Source of the DNA: Monosporascus cannonballus
Taxonomy: Eukaryota; Ascomycota; Sordariomycetes; Xylariales
Length of the DNA: 64,000 nt
Reading direction: 5' to 3'
Assembly: GCA_004154925.1 (NCBI GenBank)
Contig: QJNS01000119.1
Location: 62,001-126,000 of the forward strand
The notes beneath the pieces were generated by a model, which saw nothing but the letters and a program-made list of their open reading frames with translations, searched no databases and was not told the DNA's origin. Positions 11,901-25,699 of the stretch are shown piece by piece (within the stretch, counting starts at the first letter, position 1; every line of letters begins with the position of its first letter). Position numbers and translations under genes: made by a program.

Positions 11901-14900
11901 TTTTAAATCAAATTATAATATAGTTATCATTTGCGATTATTATTATTGAATTATTAATTATATTATTATTACGATTCGTATTTATATTATTATTTATTCA
12001 CGATAAAATTGGTAAATATATAATTTCTTATTTTCTTTTTTTTCAAAAGTTTTCTGTAATCGTATAATAAAGGCTTTTCGTTTTTTTATGCGAATAATAA
12101 TTATTTAAATTTTCGTTACTTAAAATCTATTTAGCAATTTTATAAAGAACGAATTTTGCGTTTTTTGTAAGGTTTTTTTGCCCTTTTATTGTTCTTTAAA
12201 TCGCGCTATATATTTGCGACCATTTTCCGTACGTTTTTCGGTGTATTATTCGTAAATTCCAATTTTTTAACTAAAGTAAAAATTACGTTTTGATACGTAA
12301 TTTTTCTTAATATATAATCCGAACGGTAAAATAACTTATCCGCCAGGTTAATATCGTCCGGTCGGTATTAGATCATAAAATCAATTTATATAAGATAGTA
12401 AATTTATCGGGTTAACTTTCTTTTAAGATTACGTGCCGGCGCTTTTATTATGTTTTTTAACGTTATATAATCGGTAAGTATTAAAAGATATTTCCGTACC
12501 TTTAAGGTATCACCATTAATATTTTAGGTTTTTTATAATCGTTAATAGTTTTTATTATTTTGTAATTTATTTCTTTTTGGTTGAATTTAGCTTTTTCGAT
12601 TAATATATAATTCGGCGTTAATACTTTCCGTATTTTTGTAAAAATATTTTTATATAGTTTTTACTGAACCGTTTATTTGAACCCTGGTATTCTTTATGTT
12701 ATTTTAATATCGAAATTAATTGCCGATTAAAAGGTATTTTTTAAGTTTCGAAACATTTTTTTAATTTTTTTGGGTTATCGGAATTTTGTTATTTTTTCTT
12801 TGTCTTACGCTTTTTTTTAAAAACCTCATAATAAGTTTAATAACATGCGAATAATAAACGATAAATCTTCGATAAAAATTCGTAAATTCCAAAAATGTTT
12901 AAATATTATAAATTAATTTTGGTTTTAATTATATTATAGTAATATCGACCCGTTAACGGTTTATTTTTAAACCGTTGGTATTAATTATATATTTTAAAAA
13001 CTCTTTTTTTAAAAAATCGTATTTAAACGTTTTAATAAATAATTAATATTATAATAGCCGTCCTTAAACCAGCTGGAAATGTTTTGTATATTTTTATTTA
13101 GTATTCCAATAAATAATTATATTATTTATATATATTAAATATATTTAATTAATTAATTTACGTCATACTTTATATATAGGCCTAAAACGTAATTAATACT
13201 TTAATAACGCTAAATAATATAACCGTATATTTAAATTGCTCGTACCGCGTTCGGAAAATAATTTTCTATCAATCGCTCTTTTTAATTTTAATACGATAAT
13301 AAATATCCTTAAAATTAATTTTCGAAAATATCTTAACTAACCTTAAGTAATTTATTATTTTTGAAATTAAAAATAAAAAGTATTAACCTTTTTATCGTTA
13401 CCCGCTTTAACCTTTTATAATTAACGTATAATCGTAAATTGCCGTTCTCTTTAAGTACGAATAATATTAGTACCCCTATATCTTTTTTCGAATAACGTAT
13501 CCGGCCTATTTTCAGGTTTTTTCGGATATATTTTCGAATATTCTCCTTTAGGCTTTCGAAATCAGATAAATTAGGCCGAATAAGAGCGTTTTTCCTGAAA
13601 TCAGATTTATTGCATATTTTATCTCTAATAGTTAAGGTATTTTTGTTATGGTTTTTTCGGAATATATTGCCGGAAATTCTTTAAGTATATAAAAAAGTCG
13701 GTTATCTCTTATTTTTACTATTTTTCGAATTTCGGGATATTTAGCTTTTTGGCTAAGATTATTAGGTTAACGGTATAAGTTTGCTTACCGAAAAACGTTA
13801 AGTTTGCGATTTTCTGCCTGCTAACCTTTTATAATAATCTACATAACTATTAATATATGGTTATATCCAATAAAACACCTAATTTGCTTATGTTTTGTCT
13901 GAATAATAAAAAATCGAGCGTTTTCCGGTTATAGGAAATTACAAAATAAATTTGCTTAAATTTTCGTTCGTTTTCGTTATTATTTATTATGTTAACAGAA
14001 ATTTCGTAAATTTTATAACATTTAATATACGCGCCGTTAATGCCGATAAGGCCCGGAATATTTCCGAAAACTAATTAAAGGTTAAATCTTTTCGCCAATA
14101 TTCTGCTTACGATATTTACTTATATTTTAGTATTTGTATTTTCTTTTATTATGATATCCTCCGTATTTCTCTTCATAAATACCCTTTTTTAAAAGGCGGT
14201 TTTATTTCGACCGTTTTATAATTATTAACCGAAATAAATTAAACGTATACGCTTATTTAAGCGTTTGTAGGTTTACGTTTAAGAATTAATTTAATTTATC
14301 GTTATGTATTATAATATTTTTACAGCTTTCGGAGGTCCATTTTCGTATAATAAGGATAATAAGGTTTTCGTATTTTTTGTGGTTTATAATTTACGTTTTT
14401 ATAGCTTAATTCCTTATAATTATAATATTTAAATAAGCTCTTATAAAAATTAAAGGTATTAAGTTATGCGGATTTATTCCGATTGGAATAAAATTAGCGA
14501 TTATTTGCTTTCCAAATATAAAAACGCCCGCGGTCCTTATTATTTTTACATAACGCCTTTAATTTGCTCTGGGGATCTCTTTTTTTAAAAACGTTAACAT
14601 AAAATCGCTTCGTTTTATTAATACCCTTGGCGGAAAATAATCGGTTATTTTTTCATCTTTTTCCAGGCGTTCTAATAACGTTCTGCATTATTTACCATAT
14701 TATTAATTTATTTTAAATTATCGTTTTTTATAACAAAGTATTTTATAACTTTAATATTAATTTATAAAAATAAACAAAAATAAACCGTTTATTATTCTGA
14801 TTGTTCTTTAAGCTAAAAGCGTTTACAAGCTTTATTCTATAAATTAAAAACCTTTATATAGCGCAAAAGTTTAATAATAATTAATCGGATCGTTATCATA

Positions 14901-15780
14901 ATTTTATAAATTATTCTTTGTATTTCTGATGGAAAAGATTGAGATTTACGTAACCATTTTTAATAAAAATTTATAAGTGTTTTATTTTCAGTTTTTTTCA
15001 TAATTAAAATAATTAAATATAATACGGTATAATCGTTAAACATTCGTAATACGAACGTTTATATAGTTTATAATTTATTAAATATAAATAAAGGCATTTC
15101 GTTTTGGCTTTTCGGCGTAAATCTTTATAATAATTTTTATTTAATTTTCTTTTTTTAATTAACGTACGTTCGAGAAATTTCGAATAATTATAACGCAATA
15201 TTCGTTTATCGCTTTAAGGCTTTTATAACAATAGCGTAATTAACTTATAAAGTTTTACTTTTTTAACTTATATTATTATTTATTATTCGGTGAGTTATTG
15301 GAATAATTCCGAATATTATTTGTTTATTAATAAATAATTTTCAAAATTTAATTATTATTAAGGGATTTAACCTTTTTTTGATTTAAATTCCGGAATATAG
15401 TCGTTATACTACGTCCGTTTTTTAACCGTTTAATTAACGGTTATCGGAACGTATCCTTATTATATATATAAGGTTATTCGAGATCCCGGGGACTATAATT
15501 CTTTGCCTGTTAAGGCTTTATTATAAGTTTTTTCGCCTATTTCCGTACCGTAATTAATCGTTCGTCGGTTAGATTACGATCAGCGGTCTTTTCGATTAAT
15601 AACCTAAGTTAATTTTGCAGTTGGCGAATTTTATTTCTAGTAATTATTGCGTTACCTTTTACAATAAAGATAAAAAATTATAAAATAATAAACAGTTACA
15701 AGCTGGGTAAAGTAATTTCCGACCAGTTACAAAACCTATTTTAAAAAGTAAATATATTAGGTTACTTTTATTTAACGTTT
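9000..15780 (-). mobile_element. Gypsy LTR retrotransposon, family D, RIP-degraded, ends unresolved
   Basis: A reverse-oriented Gypsy pol lies across this interval: reverse transcriptase at about 13.4-13.6 kb, end of RNase H at about 12.3 kb and integrase at about 11.0-11.6 kb, all read on the minus strand in the usual pol order. The gag region would be at about 14-15.7 kb. No LTR pair could be matched by eye, so both ends are approximate. Confidence 0.65.
11000..13650 (-). pseudogene. pol remnant (RT, RNase H, integrase) of Gypsy family D
   Basis: Minus-strand reading gives ENGNLRLYVNYKRL near 13.4 kb (reverse transcriptase, normally KDGKLR.CVDYR.LN), NLADKLFYRSDYI near 12.3 kb (end of RNase H, normally N.AD.LSRR.DY), ILVIVNYFTKLKLFI near 11.3 kb and KIKRHILTVYYSQIN near 11.1 kb (integrase core, normally VVDR.TK and K...ST.YHPQTDG). 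Several catalytic aspartates have become asparagine, as expected from G to A change. Stops and frame breaks are frequent. Confidence 0.68.
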
Positions 15781-16113
15781 TCTATTAGCTGTTAGATAGT
15801 AGATTTATATTAATAAATAGGTCGGTGCCTGATCGGTGGCTGGTCGGCTACCAGCCTTATCTTTATAAAGGCATAATTCTCACAAAAAAATAAATGCCGT
15901 TTCGAAAAAACCTAAAAAAAAAGAAATATTAGGTAAAGTATTATAATTATAGCAAAAGAGGGCATTTCAAAAACAAATATGGTTTTTTTTAAAAAAAAAA
16001 CTTTAAAACGGAGAGGATTTTTTAACTTTAAAAAAAATAAAATAATGAAAAAACCGATAATAAAATAAAAAATATAAAAAGTTCAATCTAATTTCTTTTT
16101 CGCTTAAATTTAT
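13651..16113. other. AT-rich region, probable gag side of family D and its right flank
   Basis: The minus strand has broken frames, including 15013-15198 (61 codons, Tyr/Lys-rich), with no recognised domain. A slightly GC-richer spot at about 15.81-15.87 kb (cggtgcctgatcggtggctg) may mark an LTR outer end. Nothing else could be supported. Confidence 0.3.
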
Positions 16114-16115
16114 TA

Positions 16116-16130
16116 ACGTACTAGATAAGC
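16116..16130 (+). repeat. Left terminal inverted repeat of the pogo-like element
   Basis: acgtactagataagc, matching the inverted right end except for two bases; similarity resumes further in at ggaacactttt (16135-16145). Confidence 0.75.
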
Positions 16131-16145
16131 TCCTGGAACACTTTT

Positions 16146-17370
16146 TTGATATTTTTACCATTTAACTTCAATTACTTGTTTCTTAACAACTACAATATAG
16201 AACGACTTACAAAAACATCTAAAATAAACATAGCCATCTCGGCGAAAACAAATAACTCGAAAGTTAATTATAAAAAGCTTAGTTCTATTCATAACGTTCC
16301 GTATTTTACATTAGAAACGCGATTTAACGATAAATGCGCCCGAGCCAATATTGTTCTCAAACTACGAAAATTGACGCCGACTGGAAAGCAATCGATTGTC
16401 GACCGAATCTTGAACCTAAATACGCAACCGTTTCTTATCCGGCTTTAACATATTAAAAATACCGCGAACTTGTTACTTATCTAACGTATTACTAAACGCA
16501 TCGGCGTTAAATAGGCGTCGAACTTTGTTAAACGATAAAGAAAACTTTAAATACGTTTAAATTAAAAAATCGATTATTAAAAGATTTTATATGAAAATTT
16601 AAAAACGTTTCGTAAATAATTTAAATTTATTCGAATTATAATTGCAAAATAAAGTCTTGTAAAAACAATATTTATAACGTTAACGAAATAGACTCTTTAA
16701 TAGGGATTTTTATAATACTAAATATAATAATTATTAATATTAAAAATATTAAAACAGCCTAAATAGGTATAATAAAAAATAATAAATGAATAAAGATTAT
16801 TTAATTTACTAGTTTTTAAAATTTAAATTTATCGTTATTTATTATCATAACGGAAAAAATTACCTTAGATTTTAATATCGAAAAAACCTATTATTAGCTG
16901 ATTAAAAATTCGGTTTAAGTAATTATAATTAAATAATAAATAACTTAGATTTAAAATAGGTTTAATATTTCGATTAGCATATTTAAATGCGTATAAAAAA
17001 ATTAAAACGTTTTTTTACTTTCGATAATTACCAAAATTATTATTTAATAGAATTCGAAAAATATTGCGCAAATAACGGCATTATTATATTTATATTGCGA
17101 AAAAAAAGATTCGCCGGCTTTTACGACGCGTATAAATCTACTATAACGTCCGATAATAATAAATCCGGATATGCAATAATTAAGTCTTTTTATTCGATTT
17201 TAATAAGGTTTTTTTCCGATTTGGAAATTTTTCCAGTTATATTTATATCGACCGTTTTGCCATTTATCTTCGCCGGTTTTATTTTTTCTCCTTTCCGCGG
17301 AAATCTCCAAAATATCCGTAAAATAATAAGGCAAGGATATTATTTGCAAAAAAAGATTAAGAATTATTAA
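16146..17370 (+). pseudogene. Pogo/Fot1-like transposase remnant
   Basis: The first open stretch (16146-16448, 100 codons) carries the DNA-binding half: a helix-turn-helix (KLSSIHNVPYFTLETRF) followed by KLTPTGKQSIVDRILNLN, the LT..EE..I..YI..L segment typical of pogo-family transposases. After a stop the same frame continues with ANLLLI...GVK.ASNFVKR, the usual next conserved block. The second open stretch (16987-17370) holds EFEKYCANNGIIIFIL, which matches the region after the second catalytic Asp (E F..YC..N.I....P). The gap between is broken by stops. It is an inactive relic of a cut-and-paste transposase. Confidence 0.75.
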
Positions 17371-17835
17371 GGTAGTTCGCCGACAAAAATAATAAAATCG
17401 GTTATTGTTTTGATAAAAAGTAACTTATTACTTTTGTACGAAATTGTTCATTTTCGAAAAAAACCGCTTAATTACGTAAAATAAGTTATATTTTAAGTAA
17501 TTGTTGAAAAATCCAAAATAAACAGTTGATTTTAAAAAAGAATACTTATTATATAGAAAACATTTGTTTTTTAGCCGAAAAAAAGATAATAATAAAGAAA
17601 ATGGAGCTAATAAGAATTAAAAGTAAATATCGCAAAAAAGATTAAAACGAAAAAACGAAAATATAATATTTATAAGAAACCCGGATATAATACGTATATT
17701 TGTAAAAACATTATAAATACGTTTATTTAAAAAAAATCCGATTAATTTTTATCGATTTGTTATATTATAATTAATTAATTTGAATTTGTTTTTATAAAGT
17801 GCCAAAAGTGTTCCGCGACTTTATTTGTCCCGCCA

Positions 17836-17850
17836 GCTTGACTAGTACGT
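17836..17850 (-). repeat. Right terminal inverted repeat of the pogo-like element
   Basis: gcttgactagtacgt, reverse complement acgtactagtcaagc. The region just inside is GC-richer than the rest of the element. Confidence 0.75.
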
Positions 17851-17852
17851 TA

Positions 17853-20800
17853 TTATTACAATTATTTAAATTGAAAGTTATGTCTTAAAATATAAATTTT
17901 TTTCACTTACCAGAATTTTAAAGTTAAAGCTTTTAAGTATTATTCAAAGTCTTTATAAAATTAAATAATTTTTATTATGTTAATATGTACAACGATAAAA
18001 TATATAATAAAAACGGTTAATTTCGATTAAATATTAATAATTATAAATAATTATTTTACGAATTCTTTGCAGTTTTCCGCACATATAATATATATTAAAA
18101 ATTCGTAAATAAACTTTTACAATGTATTATATTTTATTATATAATATTGCCATAATTATTTGATTTATCATAAAATTCAGAAAAGCAATAGTTTTTAATC
18201 GAAATAAAATAATACAATTTGTATTAAATCTGTCCATAAATATTAATATATGAAGATTTTTAGATAATCAGAGTATTTTAAATCTTATTACTTGTATTTT
18301 AAATTATATCAAAATAAACAAGATATATTGTAAATCTGTTTATATTATTTTTCAATGCTTTATGTTTAATATAAGTTTTTAAATATAAAAACGATTTTGG
18401 TAAAGATTATACCTATAACCTTATAATTTAAAAATTATAAAACTAAAAAACGAATAAAACAGCAATTATTTATAAATATTAACACCGACGGAAAAAATGA
18501 TATAAGTATATAACTAATTATTATATTAAATACGCCGCTCAGAAAAACTCGAAAATAAAACCATTTCTTTTTTCGAACCATATTATACTAATTAAAAATA
18601 ATTTAAAACTTTCGAAATTAAAATATCGAACAGCCTAAATTTACAAAACCTTATATAAAGCAATAAAACAAATACGCAACCAAATCGAATTTCTTTTTTA
18701 ATATAAAAACAAAACGTTTAAAATTATAATTAATTTGGAAGCAAAAAGAGATATTATTTTTTATGATAATAAAAAAGTATCGAATTCTCTAGAAATATAA
18801 ATTGAAATCCTGAAATTATATACGATAAGGAAAATTTTATCCAAATACGAAAACGGACAAATCCTTAAAATAAATCCAGTTATTATACCAAATTAAATTC
18901 GTTTATAATAACTATAAAATAAATTTACCGGATATTCGTTGTTAAAATATTTATATAATACTTTTTCCGTATAAGAAAATAAATATTTAAAAGGTTTTAA
19001 TTTAGAATTTAAAAAATCCGGAAATATTTACAACGTATAATGAAGGTTCGTTATCATATAAATAAATATTAGAAAAAGGCCGCAACAAAAAGAAATATTA
19101 TAATTAAAATTATTTAAAGATAACTTTTAAAAAATTAATAGTAAAGTTTTTTATAACAGATTCAAATTAAAAATAAATTTTAAATCAATATCGATATATA
19201 TTTAAATAAAAACTATTAAATAAATAAATTAGTAAATGTACAGAATCCGTTTATTTATAAAATATTAAAAATTTTATAACACATTTATATATTATTTTTA
19301 AAATCGTAATATGATTAAAAATCGCTAATTATATATTATGTTTTAATTTCGTAAACGAATAATGAAAATATATTATTTCAAATGTTATCCGGCATCAAAA
19401 TAATCGAAATAAACAGGTATTTTTTCTTAAATAAAATGAAGTTTATAAAATGTAATATTTAAAACTAAAAGAAATATGTACTAAATACGTAATACATTTT
19501 TGCTAATTACGAAACCAAAATAAAAGATATTTATAAAAATTGAAATAAATATAAATGAATCCATTTAATACTTTATTAATTACGATTTACTGTAAATCGG
19601 TCGACAACCGTTCAAATATTGATAAAATACATTATTTTAATTATATTTTAAATAGATTCAAATAATAATAATATATTAACGAAACGTTAAATATATAAGG
19701 TAAAATTTATCGTTTTTAATTAAAAATAAAATAAAATATTATAAAACCGGAACAAGTTGTCTACTGAACGCCAGTAATATTAAATGTATTTAATAAAAAT
19801 GCAATTTATGGTTTTAAAATACAGTTCTTACACTTTATTAATAAAATATAAACATGCATTTATTAATTAAATATAGAACGAATAAAAATTTAATATACTA
19901 AACAATTAACTGATAAATTTATATGGCAAATTAGCGAATTAATAAAACCAATTAACGAATTTATAATACAAATAAAGAAATTCTAAAAAAAGATATAAAA
20001 TCAAGAATTATTTTTAAACTTTATTAATACAATAATAAGGCGATACATTTTCGGTAAATATTCCATATATATTACTTTTTATAACTACCAAAATGAATTA
20101 AAGTTATATTATTGTTATTAATCGCGGTTGAAATAAAAGTAATATAATTATAAGATTTCTAAATAAATTTATCTTAATCGAATAAAATACTTTAATTTTT
20201 TTCTAGGCTAATCGTAAATAATCGGACACAAATTTAATTACTTAATATTTTTAACGTAATATTAAAAGTAATTTAAATAATAGTATTATAGTTATATACT
20301 AAAAATATGATAATTATTTGGAAATAAATTTTATTTATATCCATAAATATATTTCTGTTTTTACATTAAAAATAAAATATTATATTTTAACAAAACAACA
20401 AATTAATAAAAATAAATGTGCGAGATGTAAATAATTTATTTACTTATATTGTAAATGGAAAATTTCGAACTATTATAAGAGTTATATTCTTGCAGCTATA
20501 ATTACCGAACGTTTAATATTTTTAATCTCAATAAGAACATAGTACGTGTTAACGTAAACTTTACAAAAGTAAAAATAAATATCTTTAAATATAATTATTC
20601 ACCGACTGAATTACGCCAATTTGCCGAGATTAAATTCGACTTAAGATATTATTTTTTATTTTTTATTCTATTTTATAGTTATAAGCGAAAAATACTTGAA
20701 TTTCATTTCAGAAAGTATTCGATAATTATTTGGCGATTAATAAATAATTACGAAAATGGACATAAAAATATATATAAAAGCATTTTCTTTATTTTAGATG

Positions 20801-23800
20801 TAATAAACGCAAAATTCAACGCCTGCTTTCGACGAATAGGCGATGCAAATAATATCGAAATCCAGATGAAATAAACCGATATAATATTAACAGAGTTTAT
20901 CGAAAGCCAACGAATTATTGTCGACCTTTTGGATATAATCGAAAAAGCTTAGAACCTAGGAAAACTAATATTTATTTAAAAAAGTTATTACCGCAAATAC
21001 ATATTACGATAATAAATAATCGAAAACTAAAAAAAAAAGAAAGAAATACGAACAAAAGGAACAAATAAGAGAGAAATTAACGATTTTTAACAAATAGATA
21101 CCAAACCTAAACCAAGATTATAAATAAAATATTTCTAAGAAACAAAATAAAAATAAAAGTATTAATTTACGAATTAATAATATTTCGATCGGAAAACGCT
21201 TATTAACCGGCCCTATATTAACGGCGTTCGCAATAATAAAGATATAAACTTATAAAATATTAACGAAATATCTCTACCTTATATTTATACAGTATAACTT
21301 AAAGCTATATTAATTATAATATAGTATATGGCTAGGAATAATATAGGGAAATATAAAATACAGAAAATACGCCTAAATATTGGAGACCAATCCGCCAACC
21401 TATCTAATTGGAATAATTACAAAATTCTATACCCAGATTAATATCTATAACTGAGATAAAACTTTGATAATATATCTACTTTTTAGAATAGTTTAAAATT
21501 ATTGGGTTATCATTTCGTTTATATATTTATTTCTTTATATTATTTAGTTTTAATTTTAAATATATTTTGCACAAATATTTGTTAATATAACTAAAGTTTA
21601 ATTCAAGATGTGTAAAAAGTTTAGAAATATAAATATGTTTATTAATATTCTTTATTTAAATAAATTTAAACACATTTGTTTTCATAAAAGATTTATATAA
21701 TAAATATTTATATTTGTATTTCTATTACCTTTATATTAACCTTTATTATTTTATTCGTAATTATAATAAGTTTTCAATTATTTTCTATATTACAAAAATA
21801 ACCTTTGACGATTTTTGAATAAATTACCAGATTTAAAATATATAAATACAACTTTAAAAATTGTATATATAATTTCAATAGTTATTAACTTAAAACTAAT
21901 ATTAAATAGAACTTTTTAACTATAAATACTTTTACAAAGACTTTAAAGTAAAGTTTTTTATAAAAGAATTATAATATTATAATTTTAATAATAGTTATTA
22001 AATACTATTATAAAGGCTAGATATAAACGCTTTTTTTATATTAAAACTATTTTTTAATTTAAAATGTAGTTATAATTACCATATAGCTAGAATTAAATCT
22101 TTGAAAATCTATACTTTTAAATGTTAACTTATTAAAAATAATATCGAAAAAGTTGTATTTTTATTCCAAAGTAAAAAGTGCAGTTAAGGTATCTAGTTTT
22201 AGTTGTTAACCTGCTTCATTATATATATACACGTCTAATTATATATAAACGTAATCGGAGAGCATCTTTAAAAAACCGTATCCATAGACAGACCTGACGA
22301 AAAACCAGTAGAAGTCGAGAACACGGTGACAAACAAATATTATATAATCGATAAATTGATTGGTTCAATCGCCTTTAACCACTCGAATTGTCGCTAACAA
22401 GTTAGGAGCCAAAGCTTCAGGTATTTTAATTACAAGTTATCATTATTTAGCTTCGATGTTTAAAGTTTTATATACTTTTTATAATAGATTTAATACTTAT
22501 AAATATTATATTAACACTATAAAGGTTAAAAATAGTATAAATTTCTAATATATTTCACTTTAAAAATGGAGTTTAATAGTATATTAAACTTTTTAATCGA
22601 TATTAACGTAATAAAAATAATAAAAATTAAGCGTAGAATTTTCTTTTTATTATTCTTTTAATTCGAAAAAGCTATATAGTTTCAACAGCTTAATTACTAT
22701 TTATGGCATTTTATTATAAATATTTTAATTTATATTTAAAACAAAAAAACTCATATAGCTATATTTTTACTTATACGAGATATATTTATTACGTTATAAC
22801 TATAAAACCATTTCGAACGTAATTGATTTTAAGATGTCTTATCTAGTTAAACTATTTTATTAATTAATAAAATTTTTCAAGGTGTTTTTTTTAAAAAAAA
22901 ATGTTTTTATATTAAATAGATAAAATTTAAGCAATTAAATATACTATTTTTTATTACTCTAGTAAGGTCTAAATTTAAGTTATAAGAAATTAAACTGGTT
23001 TTAAGCACATTTATTAAAACTTTGAACATTTTATATAGGTTTTAACACAATTAATTAATATATAAAACGAACTTATTAACTAGATCAATTAAGTTAAATA
23101 AATTGAATATCTTTTATATCCTTTTAAAATAAGTTCATATAAATTTAATTTTTTAAAGAATTTCGAACTAAAGACTATCCCAAATATAAATAAGTTTAAA
23201 TATACAATAAGTAGTTATAAAGTTTTTAGCTATAACAATACAATTAGCGATTACATTTATATATTCACCTTTTTTATTATATTTTATATAAATAAAGTCC
23301 GCTTAATAATTTTATATCTATACAAGTTATCGTTTTTACGTCGTAACTATAAAAACGTTATACTAATCTATATTCGAAACGATTTTATTATTAAAATATG
23401 ATAAATATAATCTCTATAAATAAAAACTTAACCAAACGAGCTTTTTTATAATAAAACTGCATTGATACTCGTATAGAAAAGTATTTTATACGGTCAATAT
23501 ATTAGTGAAATTATAAATATATTTTGAATTAAATCTATTTATAATACTTTTATTTTTTAAAAAAATTATATTAATGTACTTAAAATTAAATATAGTTAAC
23601 ATAGAATTTAACAAAATCTCTTAAATTTACATATAGTAGTACATCTATTATACGTTAATAAGCTACTATTGCAATTATTTTATTTAACAGCTTTGAATTT
23701 TTAAAAAAACGATTTATATAATATTATATAAATCGAGATTAAAAATTATAAATTACTATTAAACTATATTTTTACAATTAGGTTATTTTTATAAGCTCTT

Positions 23801-24032
23801 TTTATATTCGGTTAACAACCTATTTAAAACTATGTTTTTATTAAAAGTTTTAGTCGAAATTACAGTATAAGTACAGCTATAATTGTAAAAATACAGCTTA
23901 ATTTTAATTAGATAAATCTTATTCTTTTATATATTTCAGTACTAAGTGGCACCGAGTAGGTATATAGATAGAGCAAGGCGGTCAGTTGTTTAAGCTAACA
24001 ACATTCTATTTTTAATAGTGTAATAGCTAGAG
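17853..24032. other. 6.2 kb of unrecognised AT-rich DNA
   Basis: No gene is supported. The whole stretch is TA-rich. A GC-richer patch at about 22.25-22.43 kb stands out, with a 62-codon frame at 22360-22548 that matches nothing I know. A segment at 22750-22806 resembles the inverted repeat at 32.25 and 32.70 kb. Around 20.6-21.1 kb the plus strand has lysine-rich broken frames that could be the tail of another pogo transposase, but this is too weak to call. Another less mutated patch sits at 23.93-24.03 kb, next to the family B element. Confidence 0.5.
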
Positions 24033-24452
24033 TATAACGAACCTGTCATACATCCACCTGGAGGTATGAGCAGTATCCGAAATGGGGTCTTGATTTGCAG
24101 GTAACAAAAAGGCGAAGAATAATTCAGTGGTCTATTTGTTAAAAAGATTTAAAGACTTTTCCCTTAATTAGAGAACGATATAATTATTTCTGGATTAAGA
24201 GCCTAAATTAAGAGTTAAGGAGCGAAATTAAATAGGTATGATTTATATAAAAAATTGGTTCATTATATCTCCTAACTGCTTAAAGTAAGTATATTATAGA
24301 TCTATGTAATCTATATAATTTAATTAATCCATTAAATTATTTAGATTACATTAATTAGACCAAGAATTTCCATCCGGCGTTTAGCCGTAAAAGGTCCGCG
24401 TTAGGCCTTAAAAGTTAATTCCTTCGAAATAAGAACTTTTGTTCCCGTTATA
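24033..24452 (-). repeat. 3' LTR of Gypsy family B (left)
   Basis: Starts tataacgaacctgtcata, with the first base pair of the LTR changed from TG to TA; ends cccgttata. Its outer about 100 bp are clean, and it aligns along its length with the LTRs at 30785, 31308 and 43621. Confidence 0.85.
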
Positions 24453-24479
24453 CCATTTCTTTTTTTAAGGATTTTTGTC

Positions 24480-25155
24480 TTAAAAATAAGAACCGTAAAT
24501 GGCCATTTTTTATTTGTTAGAAAAAGTCCTGGGAAACTTTTTATTAATTTTACTATAATAGACCGTATTCAAAAAAAAAAAAGAAAACCTCGTTTGAACC
24601 AACGTAAGGCGCATAATAACCGTATAAATTTTATTAAGAAATTTGGTTTTACAATTATTTTTTATTCGAATTATATTCGTTTTAAGGAGTTCAACTGCTT
24701 TTACGTAATCGATATCCTAAGTTATAGCTCCAATATTTGTTGTTAGCGTTCGGCTTGCGACGTATTAGATATAAATTTTTTTAACAAAAATTAAGAAAAA
24801 ACGTAAGCGCTTGCAAAAAAAATAACATAAAGTGGAAAATAAGCTAATGGAACTTTTGGGTCGGTTAAAACGTTTACGCCTTTAGCAAAACGTTTTGCAA
24901 AAAAAGGCCTTTGTTATTTTAAAAGAAAATTATAAATTGAACTAATTAAAAAAATGAGAAAAATTAAAAAAGGAATAACAACAAATAGAAGTAAAACAAA
25001 TACAACTTATTTCCGAAATAAACGTTATTACGGAGGTATTTATTTTTTTCGATTGGAACGCCGTAAGGTTGGATTTAAGCGGGGAATCGTTATCGCTTAC
25101 GACCTTAGCCGCGTTGCAAACGGTCGGTCAGGATTTTGGCGGTAAAACGTCTTAA
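24480..25155 (+). pseudogene. Antisense frame of Gypsy family B: coiled-coil, Cys-containing protein remnant
   Basis: On the plus strand, opposite to the element's own pol and directly inside its 3' LTR, lies a decayed frame. At about 24684-24770 it has clustered cysteines (FNCFYV...ICC, a stop, RSACDVLDIN). Then it reads ENKLMELLGRLKRLRL and LKKE.QQIEVKQIQLIS, helix-forming and coiled-coil-like, and ends FDWNAVRLDLSG...QDFGGKTS with a stop at 25153-25155. Two frame shifts and several stops interrupt it. Proteins with this Cys cluster, KQ-rich coil and FDW-type acidic end are familiar to me as uncharacterised proteins in Sordariomycete genomes. The longer open stretch at 24954-25145 is in the wrong frame and is not the product. 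Function unknown. Confidence 0.5.
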
Positions 25156-25699
25156 TTAGGTCCATTGTACTTGTTAAATAATTAAATAGTTTTTATGAAT
25201 TTTTTTATATAAGTATTTTTCTTATTTAACCAGGTACTAAACTTTATTTTTAATTATTTTGAAATCCAGTATTTGTTCGATTTCGTATTCGTTAAAATCT
25301 TTTTCAAATTTTAATTCCGTTTTTAATAAAGCATTCTTAGATATTAATTTAAGCAGAAAAACATAGAAAACAGGATATATTCTTATGTCTTTAGGTAGCG
25401 CCAGTCGTTAATTAATTTTGAAAATAATTTCGTTAATTTTAAATAGATTGAGGTTTTTGAAATTAAACTGATCGTTAGGTTTTTTTCGTTTTAATCTGTA
25501 GGATATTTAAGGTTACGTTTTATTTTTAGCATAACAAGTAAACTTTATTTTTTTATTAAAATTAATCCTTTAATTCTTTTTTTATTGTAATACTGGGTCA
25601 TCCGTTATTAAAGAAATTGCAATTCGTTCTGGAAAAGTACTTAAATTATCTTGATTTTTATGGTTAATATCTTTGTTCTTAGGGCAATTATAACAACTT

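Larger units (their letters stand above)
16116..17850 (+). mobile_element. Pogo/Fot1-like DNA transposon, complete ends, RIP-degraded
   Basis: The 1735-bp element starts ACGTACTAG at 16116 and ends with its reverse complement CTAGTACGT at 17850. It is flanked on both sides by TA (16114-16115 and 17851-17852), the target duplication of the Tc1/mariner/pogo superfamily. Inside the terminal repeats a shared GGAACACTTTT motif also occurs in inverted orientation. A transposase with helix-turn-helix and DDE parts fills the interior. Size fits Fot1-type elements of ascomycetes. Confidence 0.8.

Noticed and set aside
20600..21100. Possible C-terminal end of a second pogo-type transposase (lysine-rich, coiled-coil-like frames)
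   Set aside because: The similarity is only in composition; no conserved block could be aligned by eye.
24954..25145. 63-codon open frame on the plus strand inside Gypsy B
   Set aside because: It is shifted by one base from the frame that gives the recognisable FDWNAVRLDLSG end of the antisense protein; it is a shadow.
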